Assembly: GCF_001905385.1 (NCBI RefSeq)
Contig: NZ_LIPF01000012.1
Location: 124,001 to 188,000 of the forward strand
Direction: 5' to 3'
Source: Streptomyces sp. CB02414
GTDB lineage: Bacteria > Actinomycetota > Actinomycetes > Streptomycetales > Streptomycetaceae
Length of the DNA stretch: 64,000 bases
Shown: positions 7,821 to 16,725 of the stretch, piece by piece
Layout of the letters: every line of letters begins with the position of its first letter
Position numbering within the stretch: the first letter of the stretch is position 1
Position numbers and translations under genes: made by a program
Notes under the pieces: model-generated
The model's input: only the letters and a program-made list of their open reading frames with translations
Databases searched by the model: none
What the model was told of the DNA's origin: nothing

Positions 7821-9065
7821 GTGGCGACGACACCCGCGCCCCCCGGGGCGCCTCCGAAGCCCACCTGGGACCCGCGCTCGGCCACCCCGATGCCCTGGCT
7901 GCGGCCCACCATCCGGATAAGGCTCACGCTGCTGTACGGCGGCATGTTCCTCATCGCCGGCATCCTGCTGCTGTCGATCATCTACCTGCTCGCCGCCCAG
8001 GCGGTACGCACCGGCAACCAGCCGCTCTACAAGATCGTCGACTTCCAGGACCTCCAGGTCGCCAGCAACGACTGCCCGGGCATCACGGACGGCAACCTGT
8101 CGCTGTCGCAGTTCAACGCCGCGATCAGCGACTGCATCGACCGCCAGCGCCAGGACGCCCTGGACCGGCTGCTGAGCCGGTCGCTGCTGGCCCTGCTGGG
8201 CCTCGCCGTGATCGCCTTCGCCTTCGGCTACGCGATGGCCGGACGCGTCCTGTCGCCGCTGGGCCGGATCACCCGCACCGCGCGCGCGGTGGCGGGCTCC
8301 GACCTCTCCCGCCGGATCGAGCTGGACGGTCCGGACGACGAGCTGAAGGAGCTCGCGGACACCTTCGACGACATGCTGGAGCGGCTGCAACGGGCCTTCA
8401 CCGCCCAGCAGCGCTTCGTCGGCAACGCCTCCCACGAGCTGCGCACGCCCCTGGCGATCAACCGGACCCTGCTGGAAGTGCACCTGTCCGATCCGGGCGC
8501 CCCGGTGGAGCTCCAACAGCTCGGCAAGACCCTGCTGGCCACCAACGAACGCAGCGAGCAGCTCGTCGAGGGCCTGCTGCTGCTCGCCCGCAGCGACAAC
8601 CAGATCGTCGAGCGCAAACCGGTGGACCTCGCCGAGGTGGCCGGCCAGGCCATCGACCAGGTGCACGCCGAGGCGGACACCAAGGGCGTGGAGATCCGCG
8701 GCACACGGGACCCGGCGGTGGTCCAGGGCAACGGCGTCCTGCTGGAGCGCATCGCCCTGAACCTCGTCCAGAACGCCGTGCGCTACAACGTGGCGGAACA
8801 GGGCTGGGTGGAGGTCACCACCTCGGTCGAGAACGGCCAGGCGGTGCTGGTGGTCACCAACACCGGCCCCGTGGTGCCGGCGTACGAGATCGACAACCTC
8901 TTCGAGCCGTTCCGCCGCCTGCGCACCGAGCGCACGGGGAGCGACAAGGGCGTCGGTCTCGGGCTGTCCATCGCGCGGTCGGTGGCGAGGGCGCACGGCG
9001 GGCACATCTACGCTCAGCCGCGCGAGGGCGGGGGGCTCGTGATGCGAGTGACGCTCCCCGTCTGA
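7821..9065 (+). CDS. cutS: Sensor histidine kinase CutS
   Basis: 414 residues, membrane kinase paired with cutR. TM1 is at about 33-60 and a short extracytoplasmic domain at about 60-115. The latter has two cysteines (NDCPGIT and SDCIDRQ) that could form a disulphide-type sensor. TM2 is at about 120-145, HAMP at about 146-198, and phospho-acceptor His205 in NASHELRTPL. The ATPase domain has N-box NLVQNAVRYN, DNLFEPF, and G-box GVGLGLSIAR. GTG start at 7821, six bases after cutR, so the two form one operon. Confidence 0.92.
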   Translation: MATTPAPPGAPPKPTWDPRSATPMPWLRPTIRIRLTLLYGGMFLIAGILLLSIIYLLAAQAVRTGNQPLYKIVDFQDLQVASNDCPGITDGNLSLSQFNAAISDCIDRQRQDALDRLLSRSLLALLGLAVIAFAFGYAMAGRVLSPLGRITRTARAVAGSDLSRRIELDGPDDELKELADTFDDMLERLQRAFTAQQRFVGNASHELRTPLAINRTLLEVHLSDPGAPVELQQLGKTLLATNERSEQLVEGLLLLARSDNQIVERKPVDLAEVAGQAIDQVHAEADTKGVEIRGTRDPAVVQGNGVLLERIALNLVQNAVRYNVAEQGWVEVTTSVENGQAVLVVTNTGPVVPAYEIDNLFEPFRRLRTERTGSDKGVGLGLSIARSVARAHGGHIYAQPREGGGLVMRVTLPV

Positions 9066-9471
9066 GATCATGACCCCGACATCTCACCGACACCCGAGGA
9101 TGTTCGCTTTGAGCGGAATTTCCAGGCCGACGGCCCTGGAGTTGCCTGTGTGATCGATCACAGCACCGGCTTTCTCGCCATCTACTCTCCGTGATCATGC
9201 ACCCTGTCGGAAGGCCGGGAAAGTCCTGGTTTTCAGGGACCCTGATCACGGGAAGTACACGGTGAGGCGCCTTTGAAGTGCGACATTCGGACCGTGTACG
9301 GTCCCCATCGCCATCCAAGCCGATCACTCATGAGGAGTCCGGTTGGGTGTCGATTGAGTAACAGACCTTGATGTGAGGCAAAATCTCCGCCTCGGGTCGG
9401 GCACAAGTCCGGCCTCTCACGCGTTACGTGCGCTGGAGACACCCGCAGACACCCAGAGGGGGAGAGCGACC
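9066..9471. other. Intergenic region before the DUF4193 gene
   Basis: 406 bases, no gene visible. It carries the CRP-like palindrome at 9149-9162. AT-richer stretches near 9300-9375 may hold the promoter of the downstream gene. Confidence 0.4.
9149..9162. promoter_or_regulatory. CRP-like palindrome TGTGATCGATCACA
   Basis: Perfect 14-bp palindrome with GTG...CAC ends, resembling the GTG-N6-GNCAC type site bound by Streptomyces Crp. It lies 310 bp upstream of the DUF4193 gene and 84 bp past the cutS stop. Function is inferred from shape only. Confidence 0.45.
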
Positions 9472-9768
9472 ATGGCAACCGATTACGACACTCCACGCAA
9501 GACCGACGACGACGTCGACTCGGACAGCCTCGAAGAGCTGAAGGCCAGGCGGAACGACAAGTCCGCCTCGGCCGTCGACGTCGACGAGTTCGAGGCCGCG
9601 GAAGGCCTCGAACTTCCCGGCGCCGACCTCTCGAACGAGGAACTGGCGGTCCGTGTACTGCCGAAGCAGCAGGATGAGTTCACCTGCATGAGCTGCTTCC
9701 TGGTGCACCACCGCAGCCAGCTGGCCCGGGAGAAGAACGGCCAGCCGATCTGCCGCGACTGCGACTGA
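9472..9768 (+). CDS. DUF4193 family protein (Zn-ribbon-like)
   Basis: 98 residues from ATG 9472, preceded by AGGGGGAG. The first two thirds are very acidic (TDDDVDSDSLEELKAR...VDVDEFEAAEGLELPG). The C-terminus carries a compact CMSC-x17-CRDCD pair of CxxC motifs that should bind one metal ion. It is the homologue of M. tuberculosis Rv2699c in the same conserved block. The upstream part of the open frame (from 9373) has no ribosome site and is not used. Molecular role unknown; the acidic tail plus zinc ribbon resembles RNA-polymerase or ribosome accessory proteins, but that is a guess. Confidence 0.88.
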   Translation: MATDYDTPRKTDDDVDSDSLEELKARRNDKSASAVDVDEFEAAEGLELPGADLSNEELAVRVLPKQQDEFTCMSCFLVHHRSQLAREKNGQPICRDCD

Positions 9769-9781
9769 GGCGGGGTCGGCC

Positions 9782-10750
9782 GTGACTGGCTCGACCCCTC
9801 CCTGGAAGCGCCGCTTCCACAGGCGGGAAGCGGACCAAGGGCCGTTCGACGGTTCCTACAGCGCGCGTGACGACGAGCGGGGCCCGACCGACACGGGGAC
9901 GGCCCCGCTCGAATCAGTGGCCGACCGGGGTGACCTCCCGGCGACCACGCAGCCGCCGGCACCCGCTGCCCGGCGCAGGGCAGCGGCGTTCCGGCACAAG
10001 GCCGGCCAGGGCGTCCGCAACGGCGGCCAGCGCGCCAGAGCCGCCCTCGCGCACCTCGCCGACCGGATCATCGAACTGGCGCCGCGCGTGCCCGTACGGG
10101 ACCTGGCGACGCTGCGCGGACAGTTCCCCGGCCTCGGCCCCGAGGAGATCGCCGACCGGCTGGTCGCGGGCGCGGCCAAGGGCACGGCGACCGTCGGCGC
10201 GGGGATCGGCGCGGCGGCGATGATGCCCGTGCCGCCCGCGATGCCGACCGAGCTGGCCGCCGAGGTGACCGGCGTGGCCGCGATCGAGCTCAAACTGATC
10301 GCCGAACTCTACGAGGTGTACGGCCTGCGCCCGCCCGGCACCCTCGCGCAGCGCAGCACCGCGTACCTGAACTCCTGGTCGGACGAGCGCGGAGTCGACG
10401 TGTCCAAACCGTCGACCCTCGGCTCGGCGATGAACAGCCACATGAAGCGCCAGCTGCGCCAGCAGATCATGAAGCGCATGGTGCGCAACCTGCCGAACCT
10501 CATGCCGTTCATGGTCGGCGCCGCGGTGGGGGCCGTCATGAACCGCCGCGACACCAGGAAGCTCGCCGACAGGATCCGGGCGGACCTGCGCAAGAGGCAG
10601 GTGCCGTGGAGCGCCCTCGACGAGCTGCCGGCCCTGGAGGGACCGCAGGACGCGCTGGACATGGGCGCCCTCACCAAGGAGCTCGGCCCCAAGGGCTTCG
10701 GCGGCCCCAAGGGCACCGGTCACGGCTCCGACGGGGACGGCGGGCACTGA
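9782..10750 (+). CDS. Hypothetical protein with central hydrophobic helix
   Basis: 322 residues, GTG start at 9782 with GAGGCGGGG upstream, 13 bp after the DUF4193 gene. The N-terminal 80 residues are charged and Pro-rich. The middle (residues about 125-180) has an Ala/Gly/Met hydrophobic segment (GAGIGAAAMMPVPPAMPTEL). The region MNSHMKRQLRQQIMKRMVRNLPNLMPFMVGAAVGAVMNRR (about 220-258) looks membrane-active, followed by a basic helix. The Gly-rich end has no motif. Probably an actinobacterial EcsC-like or membrane-associated protein; this is not certain. Confidence 0.7.
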   Translation: MTGSTPPWKRRFHRREADQGPFDGSYSARDDERGPTDTGTAPLESVADRGDLPATTQPPAPAARRRAAAFRHKAGQGVRNGGQRARAALAHLADRIIELAPRVPVRDLATLRGQFPGLGPEEIADRLVAGAAKGTATVGAGIGAAAMMPVPPAMPTELAAEVTGVAAIELKLIAELYEVYGLRPPGTLAQRSTAYLNSWSDERGVDVSKPSTLGSAMNSHMKRQLRQQIMKRMVRNLPNLMPFMVGAAVGAVMNRRDTRKLADRIRADLRKRQVPWSALDELPALEGPQDALDMGALTKELGPKGFGGPKGTGHGSDGDGGH

Positions 10751-10772
10751 CAGCCGGCCGCCCGCGGCGGCG

Positions 10773-11234
10773 TCACGCCGCCGCCTTCGCCGCCTTCAGG
10801 GCCTCGACCAGCCGCTCCGGCTCGCGGGTCGACAGGTACAGGTACGGAGTCGGGTCCTCCGGGTCCGTGACCAGCACGCGCACGGCCCTCGGGATGTAGG
10901 CCCGCAGCAGCAGGAAGGCGCGAGTGTCCGCCTTGTGCGTCCGCCAGGCGCGGGCCTCCTCCGGGTCGAGGATCTCCGCCTCGCCCAGGGCGGAGAGCGG
11001 CACCCTCGCCTCGCCCGCGATCAGCGAGTCCCCCACGACGCGGATGCGGACCGCGCCGTACGAACTGGCCGCGACCGCCGCGACCGCCGTTCCGCCGGCC
11101 AGGCCGCCCAGCATCGGCAGCGTCCCGAAGGGCAGCAGGATCAGGGCGAACGAGAGCCCCACCAGGAAGGACCCCAGCCACCAGGAGCGGGGCGCGGTGA
11201 GGCGTTCTTCGTAAGGGGCGGTCGAGAGCTGCAT
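10773..11234 (-). CDS. DUF3093 family membrane protein
   Basis: 153 residues, start ATG 11234. The N-terminus MQLSTAPYEERLTAPRSWWL is followed by two transmembrane helices (about 19-40 and 43-60). A soluble tail reads RIRVVGDSLIAGEARVPL, AWRTHKADTRAFLLLRAYIPRAVRV and PTPYLYLSTREPERLVEAL, which fits DUF3093. It is the homologue of M. tuberculosis Rv2698, also next to dut on the opposite strand. Function unknown. Confidence 0.87.
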   Translation of the reverse strand: MQLSTAPYEERLTAPRSWWLGSFLVGLSFALILLPFGTLPMLGGLAGGTAVAAVAASSYGAVRIRVVGDSLIAGEARVPLSALGEAEILDPEEARAWRTHKADTRAFLLLRAYIPRAVRVLVTDPEDPTPYLYLSTREPERLVEALKAAKAAA

Positions 11235-11291
11235 GCACCAAGCTTGGCACGGTATCGGTGTTCGGCCGACGCGCGGGTAAGGTCTGCGCCT

Positions 11292-11876
11292 GTGAGTGGT
11301 ACTTCCCCAGGTCTCCAGCCCCCCGCCGACGCCGTCGAACCCGTACGGCACCCCGACGCGCCCGCCCCCGGCGAGCTGCTCGGTGCCCACTACGGCCAGT
11401 GCTTCGGCTGCGGGGGCGACCAGCCCCACGGGCTGCACCTCCAGGCGCGGGCCGGTGAAGGCGTGTCGATCACCGCCGAGTTCACCGTGCAGGCCGCCCA
11501 CCAGGGCGCCCCCGGCCTCGCCCACGGCGGCGTGCTGGCCAGCGCGCTGGACGAGACCCTCGGCTCGCTCAACTGGCTGCTGCGCACCATCGCGGTGACC
11601 GGGCGGCTGGAGACCGACTTCCTGCGGCCGGTGCCCGTCGACACCACGCTGCACCTGCAGGCCGAGGTGACCGCGGTGGCCGGCCGGAAGATCTACTCCA
11701 CCGCCACCGGCCGGATCGGCGGCCCCGACGGGCCCGTGGCCGTGCGCGCCGACGCCCTCTTCATCGAGGTCAAGGTCGAGCACTTCGTGAACCACGGCCG
11801 CGAGGAGGAGATCCGCGCCGCCATGGACGACCCCGACCAGGTCCGCCGGGCCCGCGCCTTCGAGGTGAACCCGTGA
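11292..11876 (+). CDS. PaaI/YbdB-type hotdog thioesterase
   Basis: 194 residues from GTG 11292. Hotdog-fold signature: QCFGCGGDQPHGLHLQ, then the active-site stretch APGLAHGGVLASALDETLG (HGG and Glu/Asp) and a late LRPVPVDTTL. It should hydrolyse an acyl-CoA or acyl-carrier thioester; the substrate is unknown. The stop overlaps the dut start (GTGA), so expression is coupled. The extended open frame upstream (10935-11291) is antisense of DUF3093. Confidence 0.85.
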   Translation: MSGTSPGLQPPADAVEPVRHPDAPAPGELLGAHYGQCFGCGGDQPHGLHLQARAGEGVSITAEFTVQAAHQGAPGLAHGGVLASALDETLGSLNWLLRTIAVTGRLETDFLRPVPVDTTLHLQAEVTAVAGRKIYSTATGRIGGPDGPVAVRADALFIEVKVEHFVNHGREEEIRAAMDDPDQVRRARAFEVNP

Positions 11877-12451
11877 CCGCGCCGGTCCCCGGACACCGCG
11901 AGCCCCGCCCCGGCCTCGACGTCCTGATCCGCCGCGTCGACCCCGACGTACCGCTTCCGGAGTACGCGCAGCCCGGGGACGCGGGCGCCGACCTGCGCAC
12001 CACCGTCGACTGCGAACTGAAGCCCGGTGAGCGCGCCGTACTTCCCACGGGCGTGTCTGTGGCGCTCCCGGAGGGGTACGCGGCCTTCGTGCACCCGCGT
12101 TCCGGGCTCGCAGCCCGCTTCGGTGTCGCCCTCGTGAATGCCCCGGGGACGATTGATGCCGGGTACCGTGGGGAGATCAAGGTGATCGTGGTGAATCTCG
12201 ATCCGCGCGACAGCGTGCGGTTCGAGCGCTTCGACCGGATTGCCCAACTGGTCGTCCAGCAGGTCGAGAGGGTCCGCTTCCATCAGGTCGCGGAGCTTCC
12301 CGACTCGGCGCGGGCCGGAGGGGGCTTCGGGTCCACCGGCGGCCACGCCGGGTTGGACCGTGCAAGCGGCACAAGCGGTCAGGTCGCCGAGGGCGGCCCG
12401 ACGGGTGGGAATCGATACGCTTCGGTCGTATCCGACCGGGAAGGACAGTGA
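11873..12451 (+). CDS. dut: dUTP diphosphatase
   Basis: 192 residues. Hydrolyses dUTP to dUMP, keeping uracil out of DNA. All five trimeric dUTPase motifs are visible: AGDAGADLRT-like (PGDAGADLR, residues about 36-44), HPRSGLAARFG, NAPGTIDAGYRGEI, QLVVQQVERV and the C-terminal GGFGSTGGHAG arm. About 35 extra Gly/Ser-rich residues follow motif 5. GTG start overlaps the previous stop by four bases. Confidence 0.95.
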   Translation: MTAPVPGHREPRPGLDVLIRRVDPDVPLPEYAQPGDAGADLRTTVDCELKPGERAVLPTGVSVALPEGYAAFVHPRSGLAARFGVALVNAPGTIDAGYRGEIKVIVVNLDPRDSVRFERFDRIAQLVVQQVERVRFHQVAELPDSARAGGGFGSTGGHAGLDRASGTSGQVAEGGPTGGNRYASVVSDREGQ

Positions 12452-12452
12452 C

Positions 12453-13205
12453 GTGTTCGGACGTCGCAAGAAGAGGGATGCCGCCGAGGACGCGGCCGGC
12501 GAGGCCGAGCAGGTCGTCGACAGCGTCGACACCGAGGCGGACGAAGAGCGCGAGCGCGTGCGGCTCGAGCCCGAACCGCGGCCCGACGGGCCCTGGGACA
12601 GCACCGAGGTCCGCGACCCCGCCGAGGGCCGGGTGGACCTGGGCGGTCTGTTCGTACCCGGAGTCGAGGGCATGGAACTGCGGGTGGAGGTCGCGGGCGA
12701 CGCGATCGTCGCCGCGACCGTCGTGCTGCGCGACAGCGCCATCCAGCTGCAGGGCTTCGCCGCGCCCAAGCGCGAGGGCATCTGGGGCGAGGTGCGCGAG
12801 GAGATCGGCTCCGGCATCACCCAGCAGGGCGGCATCATCGACGAGGTCGAGGGCCCGCTGGGCTGGGAGCTGCGGGCGCAGGTCCCGGTGCAGCTGCCGG
12901 ACGGCACGGGCGGCTTCCAGGTCGTGCGCTTCGTCGGCGTGGACGGTCCCCGCTGGTTCCTGCGCGGCGTGATCTCCGGCCAGGGCGCGGTGCAGCCGCA
13001 GGCCGCCGGTCTGCTGGAGCAGATCTTCCGGGACACGGTCGTGGTCCGCGGCGAGGGTCCGATGGCCCCGCGCGACCCGATCGTCCTCAAGCTCCCCAAC
13101 GACGCGCAGATGGTCCCCGAGGGCGTCCAGCAGGAGGAGGGCTCCCGCTTCTCCGGCGGCATGGGCCAGCTCCAGCGCGGCCCGGAGATCACCGAGGTCC
13201 GGTAG
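12453..13205 (+). CDS. DUF3710 family protein
   Basis: 250 residues from GTG 12453 (GGAAGGACAG upstream; 1-bp gap after dut). The N-terminus MFGRRKKRDAAEDAAGEAEQ is basic then acidic. The core reads PDGPWDSTEVRD, VDLGGLFVPGVEGMEL, GIWGEVREEI, GITQQGG and VRFVGVDGPRWFLRGVISG, which marks DUF3710 (M. tuberculosis Rv2696c, same gene order after dut). Soluble; function unknown. Confidence 0.9.
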   Translation: MFGRRKKRDAAEDAAGEAEQVVDSVDTEADEERERVRLEPEPRPDGPWDSTEVRDPAEGRVDLGGLFVPGVEGMELRVEVAGDAIVAATVVLRDSAIQLQGFAAPKREGIWGEVREEIGSGITQQGGIIDEVEGPLGWELRAQVPVQLPDGTGGFQVVRFVGVDGPRWFLRGVISGQGAVQPQAAGLLEQIFRDTVVVRGEGPMAPRDPIVLKLPNDAQMVPEGVQQEEGSRFSGGMGQLQRGPEITEVR

Positions 13206-13226
13206 ACGAGTACGAGCACTCGGTAC

Positions 13227-13260
13227 GGAGGGCCGTGTCCTGGACGGGACACGGCCCTCC
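13227..13260. terminator. Rho-independent terminator after the DUF3710 gene
   Basis: Perfect 14-bp GC stem (GGAGGGCCGTGTCC with GGACACGGCCCTCC) and 6-base loop, 22 bp after the stop codon. It ends the thioesterase-dut-DUF3710 transcript. Confidence 0.88.
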
Positions 13261-13356
13261 GGCCATGCCGGGGCCGTGGTGACGACCGGTGCCGGACCTT
13301 GAACGTTCCGGTGCCGTCCGGCGATACTGGCGCCCGGTTTCGGCGGGGGAGGGCAC

Positions 13357-14055
13357 ATGAGCCAGGGCCAGGTGGTCACCGACACGATGGTGCGCGTCGA
13401 GGGCGTGCGCAAGGCGTACGGTCACGGGGCCGCCGCCGTACACGCCCTGCGCGGCGTCTCCTTCGAGGTGCCGCGCGGTGAGCTGGTCGCCCTGAAGGGA
13501 CGGTCGGGTTCCGGGAAGACCACGCTGCTCAACGTCGTCGGCGGGCTCGACGCGGCCGATGCCGGGCGGGTCGAGGTCGACGGCCGGGACCTCGCGGAAC
13601 TGGACGAGGACGGCCTGCTCGCCCTGCGCCGGGACCGCGTCGGCTTCGTCTTCCAGTCCTTCGGGCTCATCCCGATCCTCACCGCCGCCGAGAACGTCGG
13701 CGTCCCGCTGCGGCTGCGCCGTACCGCACCGCGCGAACGCGAGGAGCGCGTCGAACTGCTCCTCTCCCTCGTCGGCCTCGCCGACCACGCCGCCCAGCGC
13801 CCCGGCGAGCTGTCCGGCGGGCAGCAGCAGCGGGTCGCCATCGCCCGTGCCCTCGCCAACAACCCGGCGCTGCTGATCGCCGACGAGCCCACCGGCCAAC
13901 TGGACGCGGAGACCGGGCACGCCGTGATGGAGCTGCTGCGGGCCGTCGTACGCAGTGAGCGGGTCACCGCCCTCGTCGCCACCCACGACGCCACGCTGCT
14001 GGACCTGGCCGACCGGGTACTCGAACTCCGGGACGGCGAGATCGTCGCGGAGTGA
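13357..14055 (+). CDS. ABC transporter ATP-binding protein, LolD/MacB-like, orphan
   Basis: 232 residues. Walker A GRSGSGKTT (about residue 50), Q-loop FQSFGLIPILTA, signature LSGGQQQRVAIARAL, Walker B LLIADEPTGQLD and H-loop ATHD are all intact, so it should hydrolyse ATP. The sequence style (LVALKGRSGSGKTTLLN, PTGQLDAETG) is that of MacB/LolD/FtsE-type ATPases. No permease gene lies next to it: a terminator precedes it and kdpD follows. It must work with a permease encoded elsewhere or alone. Start ATG 13357 has GGGGGAGGG upstream. Confidence 0.88.
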   Translation: MSQGQVVTDTMVRVEGVRKAYGHGAAAVHALRGVSFEVPRGELVALKGRSGSGKTTLLNVVGGLDAADAGRVEVDGRDLAELDEDGLLALRRDRVGFVFQSFGLIPILTAAENVGVPLRLRRTAPREREERVELLLSLVGLADHAAQRPGELSGGQQQRVAIARALANNPALLIADEPTGQLDAETGHAVMELLRAVVRSERVTALVATHDATLLDLADRVLELRDGEIVAE

Positions 14056-14178
14056 CACCGCGGGCGTCAGAGTTACGTCAAAGAGCACCGGCGCCCCGTA
14101 TCCCGCCCTGATTTGTCGGGATTGCTGGCCGTAGGGTCGACGCTGCGCAACCAGCGCTGACCGGAAGACAATGAGGCC

Positions 14179-16725
14179 ATGGGACGCGGCAAGCTTCGGA
14201 TCTACCTCGGTGCGGCACCGGGCGTCGGCAAGACGTACGCGATGCTCTCCGAGGCGCACCGCCGCAGGGAGCGGGGCACGGACTGCGTGGTGGCCTTCGT
14301 GGAGCACCACGGCAGGTCGCGCACCGAGGTGCTGCTGCACGGCCTGGAGCAGGTGCCGCGCCGGGAGCTGGCGCACCGCGGCGCAGTCTTCACCGAACTG
14401 GACCTGGACGCGGTGCTGGAACGCGCCCCCCGGGTCGCCCTGGTGGACGAACTGGCGCACACCAACGTCCCCGGCGCCCGCAACGCCAAACGGTGGCAGG
14501 ACGTGGAGGAGTTGCTGGCCGCCGGAACCGACGTGATCTCCACCGTCAACATCCAGCACCTGGAGTCCCTCGGCGACGTCGTCGAGTCGATCACGGGCGT
14601 ACGGCAGCAGGAGACCGTGCCGGACGAGGTGGTGCGGCGGGCCGACCAGATAGAACTCGTGGACATGTCGCCGCAGGCGCTGCGCCGGCGCATGGCCCAC
14701 GGCAACATCTACCAGCCGGACAAGGTCGACGCGGCGCTGTCCAACTACTTCCGCCCCGGCAACCTCACCGCCCTGCGCGAGCTGGCCCTCCTGTGGGTGG
14801 CGGACCGGGTCGACGAGTACCTCCAGCAGTACCGCAGCGAGCACCGCGTCTCGAGGATCTGGGGCTCGCGCGAGCGCATCGCGGTCGGCCTGACCGGCGG
14901 CCCCGAGGGCCGGACGCTGATACGCCGGGCCGCGCGCCTCGCGGAGAAGGGCGCCGGCGGCGAGGTGCTGGCCGTCTACATAGCCCGCAGCGACGGGCTC
15001 ACCGCGGCCTCCCCCAAGGAACTGGCGATGCAGCGCACCCTGGTGGAGGACCTCGGCGGTACCTTCCACCACGTGCTCGGCGACGACATACCGGCCGCCC
15101 TGCTCGACTTCGCGCGGGGCAGCAACGCCACCCAGATCGTCCTCGGCTCCTCGCGCCGCAAGGCCTGGCAGTACGTCTTCGGCCCCGGCGTCGGCGCCAC
15201 GGTGGCCCGTGAGTCCGGGCCCGACCTGGACGTCCACATCGTGACCCACGAGGAGGTCGCCAAGGGGCGCGGACTGCCCGTGGCCACGGGCGCGCGGCTG
15301 GGCCGCTCCCGGAGCGTCTGGGGCTGGCTCACCGGGCTCGGCGGACCGGTGCTGCTGACCCTGCTGCTGAACACCGTCCACCTCGGCCTCGCCAACGACG
15401 TGCTGCTGTACCTGGCGCTGACCGTGGCCGCCGCGCTGCTCGGCGGCCTGTATCCGGCGCTCGCCTCGGCCGCGGTCGGCTCCCTCCTGCTGAACTGGTT
15501 CTTCACGCCCCCGGTCAACCGGATCACCATCGCCGACCCCAGGAACATGCTTGCGCTCGCCATATTCGTGGGCGTCGCGCTCTCCGTGGCCTCGGTCGTC
15601 GACGTCGCGGCCCGCCGCACCCACCAGGCCGCCCGGCTGCGCGCCGAGTCGGAGATCCTCTCCTTCCTCGCCGGTGACGTCCTGCGCGGCGAGACCAGTC
15701 TGGAGACCCTGCTGGAGCGGGTCCGCGAGACCTTCGGCATGGAGTCGGCCGCCCTGCTGGAACGGGACGGCGACGTGGAGCCCTGGACCTGCGCAGGCCG
15801 GGCCGGGACGGGCCCGCCGGTCGAGCGCCCGGAGGACGCGGACGTGGACATGCCGGTCGGGGATCACATGGCCCTCGCGCTGACCGGCCGGGTGCTGCCC
15901 GCCGAGGACCGCCGGGTGCTGGCCGCCTTCGCCGCCCAGGCCGCCGTCGTACTGGACCGCCGGCGCCTGCGCGAGGAGGCCGACCGGGCCCGCGCGCTGG
16001 CCGAGGGCAACCGCATCCGCACGGCGCTGCTGGCCGCCGTCAGCCACGATCTGCGGACACCGCTCGCCGGGATCAAGGCCGCGGTCACCAGCCTGCGCTC
16101 CGACGACGTGGCGTGGTCCGAGGAGGACCGGGCTGAGCTGCTGGAGGGCATCGAGGAGGGCGCCGACCGCCTCGACCACCTGGTGGGCAACCTGCTCGAC
16201 ATGTCCCGCCTGCAGACCGGCACGGTCACGCCGCTGATCCGCGAGATAGACGTCGACGAGGTGGTGCCGATGGCGCTCGGCGGCGTCCCCGAGGGCAGCG
16301 TCGAGCTGGACGTCCCCGAGACGCTGCCCATGGTCGCCGTCGACGCGGGGCTGCTGGAGCGGGCGATGGCCAACCTGATCGAGAACGCCGTCAAGTACAG
16401 CCCCGCCGGCCGGACCGTCCTGGTCGCCGCCAGCGCCCTCGCGGACCGCGTCGAGGTGCGGGTCGTCGACCGGGGGCCGGGCGTGCCGGACGACGCCAAG
16501 GAGCGCATCTTCGAGCCCTTCCAGCGGTACGGCGACGCCCCGCGCGGAGCCGGAGTGGGCCTCGGCCTGGCCGTGGCCCGGGGCTTCGCCGAGGCGATGG
16601 CCGGCACGCTGAACGCCGAGGACACCCCCGGCGGCGGCCTCACCATGGTGCTCACCCTCCGTGCGGCCGGCGCACACGCCGGCGCTCTCCCTGTCACGAC
16701 AGCAGAAAGGCAGGCCGCCCGATGA
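14179..16725 (+). CDS. kdpD: Osmosensitive K+ channel sensor histidine kinase KdpD
   Basis: 848 residues, full length. The N-terminal KdpD domain (about 1-210) has Walker A GAAPGVGKTY and VALVDELAHTNVPG. A UspA-like domain follows (about 230-360, REGRTLIRRAARLAEKG-like). Four tight TM helices lie at about 388-485, then a GAF-like region (about 490-600). The kinase has phospho-acceptor His623 (VSHDLRTPLAGI), N-box NLIENAVKYS and G-box GAGVGLGLAVAR. It senses K+ limitation or turgor and phosphorylates KdpE. kdpE overlaps its stop by four bases. No kdpFABC pump genes are in the window, so the regulon is elsewhere. Confidence 0.95.
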   Translation: MGRGKLRIYLGAAPGVGKTYAMLSEAHRRRERGTDCVVAFVEHHGRSRTEVLLHGLEQVPRRELAHRGAVFTELDLDAVLERAPRVALVDELAHTNVPGARNAKRWQDVEELLAAGTDVISTVNIQHLESLGDVVESITGVRQQETVPDEVVRRADQIELVDMSPQALRRRMAHGNIYQPDKVDAALSNYFRPGNLTALRELALLWVADRVDEYLQQYRSEHRVSRIWGSRERIAVGLTGGPEGRTLIRRAARLAEKGAGGEVLAVYIARSDGLTAASPKELAMQRTLVEDLGGTFHHVLGDDIPAALLDFARGSNATQIVLGSSRRKAWQYVFGPGVGATVARESGPDLDVHIVTHEEVAKGRGLPVATGARLGRSRSVWGWLTGLGGPVLLTLLLNTVHLGLANDVLLYLALTVAAALLGGLYPALASAAVGSLLLNWFFTPPVNRITIADPRNMLALAIFVGVALSVASVVDVAARRTHQAARLRAESEILSFLAGDVLRGETSLETLLERVRETFGMESAALLERDGDVEPWTCAGRAGTGPPVERPEDADVDMPVGDHMALALTGRVLPAEDRRVLAAFAAQAAVVLDRRRLREEADRARALAEGNRIRTALLAAVSHDLRTPLAGIKAAVTSLRSDDVAWSEEDRAELLEGIEEGADRLDHLVGNLLDMSRLQTGTVTPLIREIDVDEVVPMALGGVPEGSVELDVPETLPMVAVDAGLLERAMANLIENAVKYSPAGRTVLVAASALADRVEVRVVDRGPGVPDDAKERIFEPFQRYGDAPRGAGVGLGLAVARGFAEAMAGTLNAEDTPGGGLTMVLTLRAAGAHAGALPVTTAERQAAR

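Noticed and set aside
13189..16677. 1162-codon minus-strand frame over the ABC ATPase and kdpD
   Set aside because: Shadow of real genes; no domain, and the opposite strand has complete conserved proteins.
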